Shown piece by piece: positions 58,374-64,000 of a stretch of DNA of 64,000 nt. The stretch comes from Fistulifera solaris (lineage: Eukaryota; Bacillariophyta; Bacillariophyceae; Naviculales; Stauroneidaceae), in assembly GCA_030295235.1 (NCBI GenBank), contig AP026152.1:784470-848469 (forward strand), read 5' to 3'. The position numbers and the translations under genes were made by a program. Numbering within the stretch: the first letter of the stretch is position 1; each line of letters starts with the position of its first letter. A model generated the notes under the pieces. The model saw only the letters and a program-made list of their open reading frames with translations. It was not told the origin of the DNA and ran no database searches.

Positions 58374-58385
58374 TGGTACCAGAGC
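58374..58385 (+). other. retroelement primer-binding site
   Basis: TGGTACCAGAGC is close to the usual copia-type binding site for the 3' end of initiator Met tRNA (TGGTATCAGAGC). It marks the inner edge of the 5' long terminal repeat. Confidence 0.55.
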
Positions 58386-61300
58386 TAAGGAAGTTATGTT
58401 TAAGTCTACGACGGCATAGTACTGGTCAAGTGTCGACGTCGACAAGATTTGGTTCAAGATCACAAGATCTTGACTTCATTTCCGCCCTCGTTTTTGCAGT
58501 CTCACATGAATAACAATAGTGAATTTGGTTTGCCTCGACTTTCCTTGTTAAGCTCTATTCTATCGCATCTTGTCTCTTGAAGACAAGCTTTCTTTCAGTC
58601 TCGCTTATTGTTTTGAAGATTCGTTTCGGGTGAGCTATCTGTGCGCTCCCGGAATTTGTCAGATTAACAGTCGCAGTTTCGCTTTCAAGTTTCGCTTTCC
58701 GTCCCGCCATGGTTCTCTCTCGAGCTCAATCGCGGGCGCTTTCAACCACGTGATGGACAATGTCCTTGGCCGTGGTGATGATTCTACTCTTAAGCAAGCG
58801 TTGGTGTCCGCAGGGTTTCTGGACATCTACTTGCTCCTCGAGTTACGTCCTTTGGACATCGGAAGTCTTGAGTTTCGCAACGAAGCCGGCGAAAACCTCC
58901 CAGTCGCTCGTGGTGATAAGACTTTGTTGTATGCCTTCCTCGAGTTTGTGTCTCATCGTGGTCGTTCTGGTGACCCGATCGATGACTGGTTGGCGGTCAC
59001 TGAAGACGGGTTCAATGAGTTCCGCCTAAGCCCGAGCAGCGTTTTTGATCGCAACAACCTCGAGGCCCCCGGGGTTCCTGTTCCCCCTCCTGTTGCACCC
59101 CGTGCGCAGGGAATGTCGCCATAGCTCTTTTCAAGCGTGGTATCAAACGTGATCCTTCTCTCTTTCCTACTCTCAAGGACGAGAGCTTCAACGACGCCCT
59201 GGCATCGTTCTTTTGTCAATCAGGCCCGAGCTCAAGATGTGGAAGAGGTGCTCAACGAGGATTATGCCCCTACTACTGAAGGCGAAGAGAGTTGTTCGAC
59301 CGAAAAACAGAAGTTTCTCTCGCCCGTCTTGGAGAGTAAGGTGCTTACGGACCAAGGAAAAGCCCTTATTCAGCGACCTCACGAAGACACAGCGTTGAAG
59401 CGCCATCACCTACAGTCTACCAAGGCCCAGATGGATTCGACAGCGATTCTATCCTACATTACTTCCGTTCGTTATGGAGAAGGTCATGCGTGGAGGTACT
59501 GCATCTGGATTAGGTGCATGATTGGATTGAGCAAGTTCGTCGTTATGAGCACATGTCCGGTGACCCCTTTTCCGATAAGCACAAGTGAATCCTACTTGAG
59601 AATGCTGTTAGTACTGTCGCTGAGTTCCGTCAGGTCAAAACTAGTGCTGATTTGGAGTTGACCAAGAATGGAGCGGAGTTAACTTTCGAGCAGTACTGCG
59701 CTCTCTTGATTTCCCGCTGTGTCTCAATTGAAGAACAAGCCAAAGCGCCAAGTCTCGCGTCGGTACTGTTAACTTCCATGAGACTTATGCTTCCGATTTC
59801 TATGATGAGGCCGGTACTGGGGAAGTTGACCTTTCTGGTTATCTTGTGGACTCCGATGTTCCTGTTTCTGAGTGGCAAGTTAATGCTACTGACCGGCGTT
59901 CTGTTGGATTCCGTGGTTCTCCTTCAACTGGGTCTGCTCCTAGAGCGAATGCCGCGCGAGCGTTGGTTCCAGTTGAAGGCGATGGCCAGCGTCAAATTTG
60001 GGATTCTTTGGGGATCGCGATAAGGCCATCATTCTTGGTTTGCTTTCCGCTCCCGGACGTGATGTCAATGGCGGAAATCGTGACCGCATTCCATGACTCA
60101 GACCGGTCGTCCGTCCATCCTCCGTCGAGCGGTGCAGTTTCACGACCTTGACCCTACTCGCATCTCACGACTCTTCCCCTCTGGAACCTACTGAAGAGTT
60201 TCATGATGCTGCTCAAGATCCTCAAGTGCCGTGCTTGATGGTGAGTCTACCGTGCTTGTGAATGCCGCTCGCTCTAGTTCTACTCTGGCCCGCACGATAT
60301 TAGGTAAGCCTTCTGTCTCGTTCTTTGCAGAACAATTCAAGTCGTCAAGTTAACACTTTGATGACGTATCGCGTGTCCCTTCAACACGTTTCTCCTGTGG
60401 ATTCGCTACTTTCGATCGCGGTGCCAACGGTGGTGTTGCCGGCTGTGGCGTCCGGAGTCATTCACAAGGATTTTCCCCATCGGCGTGTCAACATTCAAGG
60501 CATCGACAACCATCAGATGACCGATCTTGAACTTCCGGTACTGTTGGCGGCGTAGTCGCGCCGCAACGGACCGGTCATAGCTGTTTTCAACCAGTACGCG
60601 TTGTATGGAAAAGGCCCTACCATTCAAAGCACTACGGACAGTTGGAGCACTTCAAGAGCGTTGTCGATGACAAGTCTATCCGCGTGGGGCGGGCGGCAGT
60701 GCATCGCGACTCTCGGCGGTTACGTGATCCCTCTTCAAGTTCAACAGGGACTCGCTCGCCTTCCTATTTGTCCGTTTACCCGGCGACGAATGGCGTTCTC
60801 TCCCGCCGCGTCATTATGACGAGCTTTCTCGATTGGGATCCTTCTGTTCACCGATCATGCTAACGATCAAGATGATTGGTTCCGATCGCGTCAGCGTACG
60901 CTTCGATCTTGAAGATCCTCGTCCCCTCTTTGACGAATTCGGCGACTACCATCGCGGGGATAGTATGGACATCGAAGATAAACCCGTTTTTGCCCACGTC
61001 ACCCTTCCTCCGATCTTTCCGGCCCTTGGCGAAATCATCGAGTTAAGCCACGAACCTTACGGTAATGAGCCCGCCGCTTTCCAGGCTATTGCCCGCCACT
61101 TCGAGGTCTACAACAACGAATTTGTGGCACAAGGCCATGTTGATGGCGACGACGTGACTGGACCACCCGTGAAAGCCCTTCCCGTCCATACGTACTATTC
61201 AGCGCCAAGACCGGATCTAGGTCGACCGTCCTTACTTTGGCTGGATTTCCAACGATCTGATCAAGAAGACGCTTGAAAATACCACCCAGTATGCTCGCCT

Positions 61301-61610
61301 TCCTCTCCCTGGAAGCACTCTTCTCAAGCGCGCCTTCAAGTCTTCAAATCAGGCTCACAATGTTCATCGCCATTCCGAAGCCGTCGGCGTGTGATATCGT
61401 CTCGCCAATACACCGGCTATTGACAATGGGTCCAAGTCTGCCGTTATCTTTGTTGGCTATGATACCATGGTTACCAATGTTTATGGTATCAAGACGGATA
61501 GCCAGTTCATTCGGACCTTGGAAGACAATATTCGCGAGCGGGGAGCTAACTTCGTCTCCTTAGCGATCGCGCCCAAGTTTTGATCAACAGCGCGGTTCAA
61601 GGCGATTCTT
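58374..61610 (+). mobile_element. truncated Ty1/copia-type (CoDi-like) retrotransposon
   Basis: After the primer-binding site, a gag-type region starts at about 58570 with DNVLGRGDDSTLKQALVSAG, then WLAVTEDGFNEFR and FDRNN, and continues in shifted frames to about 60050 (HHLQSTKAQMDSTAILSY, FEQYCALLIS). At 60414-60434 is DRGANGG, the aspartic protease motif. Downstream fragments include HEVYNNE-like and ARLP-containing pieces, IVSPIHR and VIFVGYDTMVTNVYGIKTD in other frames. The element ends at about 61610, where telomere-like TTTAGGGTTAGG begins. Integrase, reverse transcriptase, RNase H and the 3' repeat are absent. More than ten frame changes occur, so it is inactive. The described parts are labelled by resemblance to diatom copia elements. 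Confidence 0.75.
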
Positions 61611-61611
61611 A

Positions 61612-62165
61612 AGTACTTTAGGGTTAGGAATTTGGAAATTGGGATCACGGAACTTGGAACATGGAAAAAGGAACTTAGAACTAGGTAAATAGGAAGCTGG
61701 AACCAGTAGCGAGGGAGTAAGGAAGATGGAAGTGAAGGAAATAATGAAAATAAGGGAAAATATAAAAGGTGACGGAAAATGCAAATCAAACTATCTTTTT
61801 TTATTTTGTGGTGCAACAGAGACAATTGCAGTTCTGCGTGGAGTGCGTTCGGGTCCTTTTAAGCAGACTTTGATCAATGTTGTACCAACATGAGCGGTGT
61901 CCTCTTTGTAGATTTGCTGGGTGTGATGGTAGAGCTTTGTTGTAGTGAGTTGGACCACCCGAAGCATCATTCACGGAAGGCGATTCCTTGTAGTGCATCC
62001 AAAACAAGCTTGGCAGCAATTGTCAATGTCGGGGAGCATCGTGACAAACTTTGGGGCATTGCTTTTCAAAGGCCATGGTTCTCCAGCGGGCCTGACCATG
62101 AAGTGGTGCTTTGGACGTGGAAAGTAGAACTTGGCGGTAATGGCGCCCGCGGGTTGCCATTACCT
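61612..62165. repeat. subtelomeric repeat, copy 1
   Basis: It begins TTTAGGGTTAGG, followed by a purine-rich stretch of about 150 bases (GGAATTTGGAAATTGGGATC onward), then a mixed part including AGACTTTGATCAATGTTGTA and GTAATGGCGCCCG. It matches 63047-63596 nearly base for base, apart from small insertions and deletions. Read on the minus strand, the mixed part has pieces resembling a protein (ASGGPTHYNKAL), so it may derive from a gene. Confidence 0.85.
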
Positions 62166-63046
62166 TGGCGGCGATTTGGTTAGATTTTCATCGAGTTGTG
62201 AAGTCGGAAAGATTACCATGTGTGAAGGCACAAAAAATGTGTCCTTTTTGAGTACTCCGAAAGCATTCCTGGTAAGCTCATTTCAATTTCAACGACCTGA
62301 ATCAAATCTTCATATTATAAAAGGACCTGGTGTGGAGTTTTGTGGGAAGATTGGCATTACAACCACCGAAAAAATGATTTGGGAAAATGGATGAAGGGAT
62401 GACACAAAGGGTAAAAGTGCATAAAACGACGGCTTTTAGTCAGAATCGCATCGCGATTTCTTTGCAATATACATTCAATAATATTTAGCAATCCGATGGA
62501 GAAAGTTTGAATTGAATAAAAAGTGATTTGATTGACTTATAGCCTTTTGAAGTTTGGACGGGGCACAAAAACCTGATGCCCGTTCTTTCGCTCATATCGT
62601 TTTCGTACGTTGTCGGATAACATCCGAAATACAACAGAAAGCTCTGCGGCGAAGAGAAGGTGCTGTGAGCATGTTGAACGGGGAAAAAAGATTGACTTTT
62701 GATAAAGTTGTGTCACATGAAACTTTTATTGTTGAGTGATTGGTTCTCAGAAAGAACTCTCAAAAAGGGGCGGAGACGCATCTTTTGGCTATTCGGATGC
62801 CGCGACACAATTTTGGACATTTGTTCCCAAATCAGGTATTGTGACACAATGTGTTGACTTTTCCTGCAAAATTTGCATTTTTGACATGCTCAGCGGTGAT
62901 TTCGGAGGGTGTTGTGACATTATCTTTTACCTAACTACTACTAACTATGTCCTACTAGGTAAATAAATAATTAACTAAATAATTAAATGGAAATGATGAT
63001 GGTATATAGTACTGTCCGAAGGACAGAGAAATAACCTCGACTGGTT
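62166..63046. other. subtelomeric spacer
   Basis: About 880 bases unique within the window, AT-rich towards the end (ATAAATAATTAACTAAATAA near 62960-62985). No gene was recognised. Confidence 0.5.
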
Positions 63047-63596
63047 AAGGGTTAGGGTTAGGAATTTGGAAATTGGGATCACGGAACTTGGAACATGGAA
63101 AAAGGAACTTAGAACTAGGTAAATAGGAAGCTGGAACCAGTAGCGAGGGAGTAAGGAAGATGGAAGTGAAGGAAATGATGAAAATAAGGGAAAATATAAA
63201 AGGTGGCCGGAAAATGCAAATCAAACTATCTTTTTTTATTTTGTGGTGCAACAGAGACAATTGCAGTTCTCGCGTGGAGTGCGTTCGGGTCCTTTTAGCA
63301 GACTTTGATCAATGTTGTACCAACATGAGCAGTGTCCTCTTTGTAGATTTGCTGGGTGTGATGCGTGAGAGCTTTGTTGTAGTGAGTTGGACCACCCGAA
63401 GCATCATTCACGGGCCGATTCCTTGTAGTGCATCCAAAACAAGCTTGGCAGCAATTGTCAATGTCGGGAGCATCGTGACAAACTTTGGGGCATTGCTTTT
63501 CAAAGGCCATGGTTCTCCAGCGGGCCTGACCATGAAGTGGTGCTTTGGGCGTGGAAAGTAGAACTTGGCGGTAATGGTGCACGGGTTGCCATTACA
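63047..63596. repeat. subtelomeric repeat, copy 2
   Basis: It starts with TTAAGGGTTAGGGTTAGG and repeats the sequence of copy 1, diverging after GGGTTGCCATTA. On the minus strand the frame at 63408-63626 reads FYFPRPKHHFMVRPAGEPW then FVTMLPTLTIAAKLVLDALQ, which looks like a piece of a real protein, followed after a one-base shift by ASGGPTHYNKAL. This may be the remnant of a gene spread with the subtelomere. Confidence 0.85.
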
Positions 63597-63664
63597 GCGA
63601 AAGATACCAGCAGGGGCTTGCATCAATGCCTCCTGAAATGCCTCACGGAACGAGTTCTGATTTG

Positions 63665-64000
63665 TTAGGGTTAGGGTTAGGGTTAGGGTTAGGGTTAGGG
63701 TTAGGGTTAGGGTTAGGGTTAGGGTTAGGGTTAGGGTTAGGGTTAGGGTTAGGGTTAGGGTTAGGGTTGGGGTTAGGGTTAGGGGTTAGGGTTAGGGTTA
63801 GGGTTAGGGTTAGGGTTAGGGTTAGGGGTTAGGGTTAGGGTTAGGGTTGGGGTTGGGGTTAGGGTTAGGGTTAGGGTTGGGGTTTGAGGGTTGGGGTTAG
63901 GGTTAGGGTTGGGGTTGGGGTTAGGGTTAGGGTTAGGGTTAGGGTTAGGGTTAGGGTTAGGGTTAGGGTTAGGGTTAGGAGTTAGGGTTAGGGTTAGGGT
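63665..64000 (+). repeat. telomere, (TTAGGG)n with TTGGGG variants
   Basis: At least 50 TTAGGG units run to the right edge, so the chromosome end lies at or just beyond 64000. The G-rich strand points outward, as expected for a right-hand end. Variant units (TTGGGG, TTAGGGG, TTTGAGGG) cluster at about 63765-63925, while both ends of the array are nearly pure. Confidence 0.97.

Noticed and set aside
63626-63832. Open frame of Leu-Gly and Val-Arg dipeptides over the telomere
   Set aside because: It is the direct translation of TTAGGG units and not a gene.
1-64000. CRISPR array, bacterial operon, prophage or rRNA/tRNA genes
   Set aside because: No spaced direct repeats of the right size, no tight co-directional gene runs, introns are present throughout, and no cloverleaf or rRNA sequence was recognised by eye. 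A tRNAscan run would be needed to exclude a tRNA.

Overview
This window looks like the right-hand end of a diatom nuclear chromosome, most probably Phaeodactylum tricornutum or a close relative; that species call is an inference. The evidence is a terminal (TTAGGG)n array, a fucoxanthin chlorophyll light-harvesting gene with an AAFAP plastid-targeting motif, short GT-AG introns of 60-103 bases, a receptor cyclase fused to a phosphodiesterase, and a copia-type element with the DRGANG protease motif seen in diatom CoDi elements. No bacterial operons, CRISPR arrays, rRNA or convincing tRNA genes were seen.

Positions 1-20.4 kb are gene-rich and dominated by signalling proteins: a single-pass protein with a cytoplasmic PDZ-like end, a class C GPCR with a sugar-binding-protein-type ectodomain, a receptor guanylate cyclase-phosphodiesterase, a very large DOCK-family Rho/Rac exchange factor, and a U-box ubiquitin ligase. 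The GPCR and cyclase genes are divergent across a 1.7 kb spacer. No common pathway is proven.

Positions 20.4-39.7 kb are sparser and full of duplications: an alpha/beta hydrolase that lacks its acid-residue segment, two copies of a 216-residue protein in opposite orientation, one broken and one decayed copy of an LRR-like protein, a 364-bp tandem satellite, and two MYND-finger genes in tandem. Several short palindromic repeats are dispersed here.

Positions 39.7-56.4 kb carry small membrane proteins, two tandem GT49-like glycosyltransferases each followed by a 12-cysteine tail, a chitin-deacetylase-like protein, and a divergent pair made of a secreted beta-rich protein and the light-harvesting gene. 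From about 58.4 kb the sequence is a truncated copia-type element, then two near-identical subtelomeric repeats bordered by telomeric motifs, then the telomere.

Caution for readers: at least ten otherwise intact genes are interrupted by single-base gains or losses at or next to short runs of one base. Correcting only these makes several whole coding lengths exact multiples of three. This points to consensus errors in a long-read assembly more than to pseudogenes. Genes are therefore given as full spans with the break positions noted. Introns were placed by eye from GT-AG sites and reading-frame continuity.
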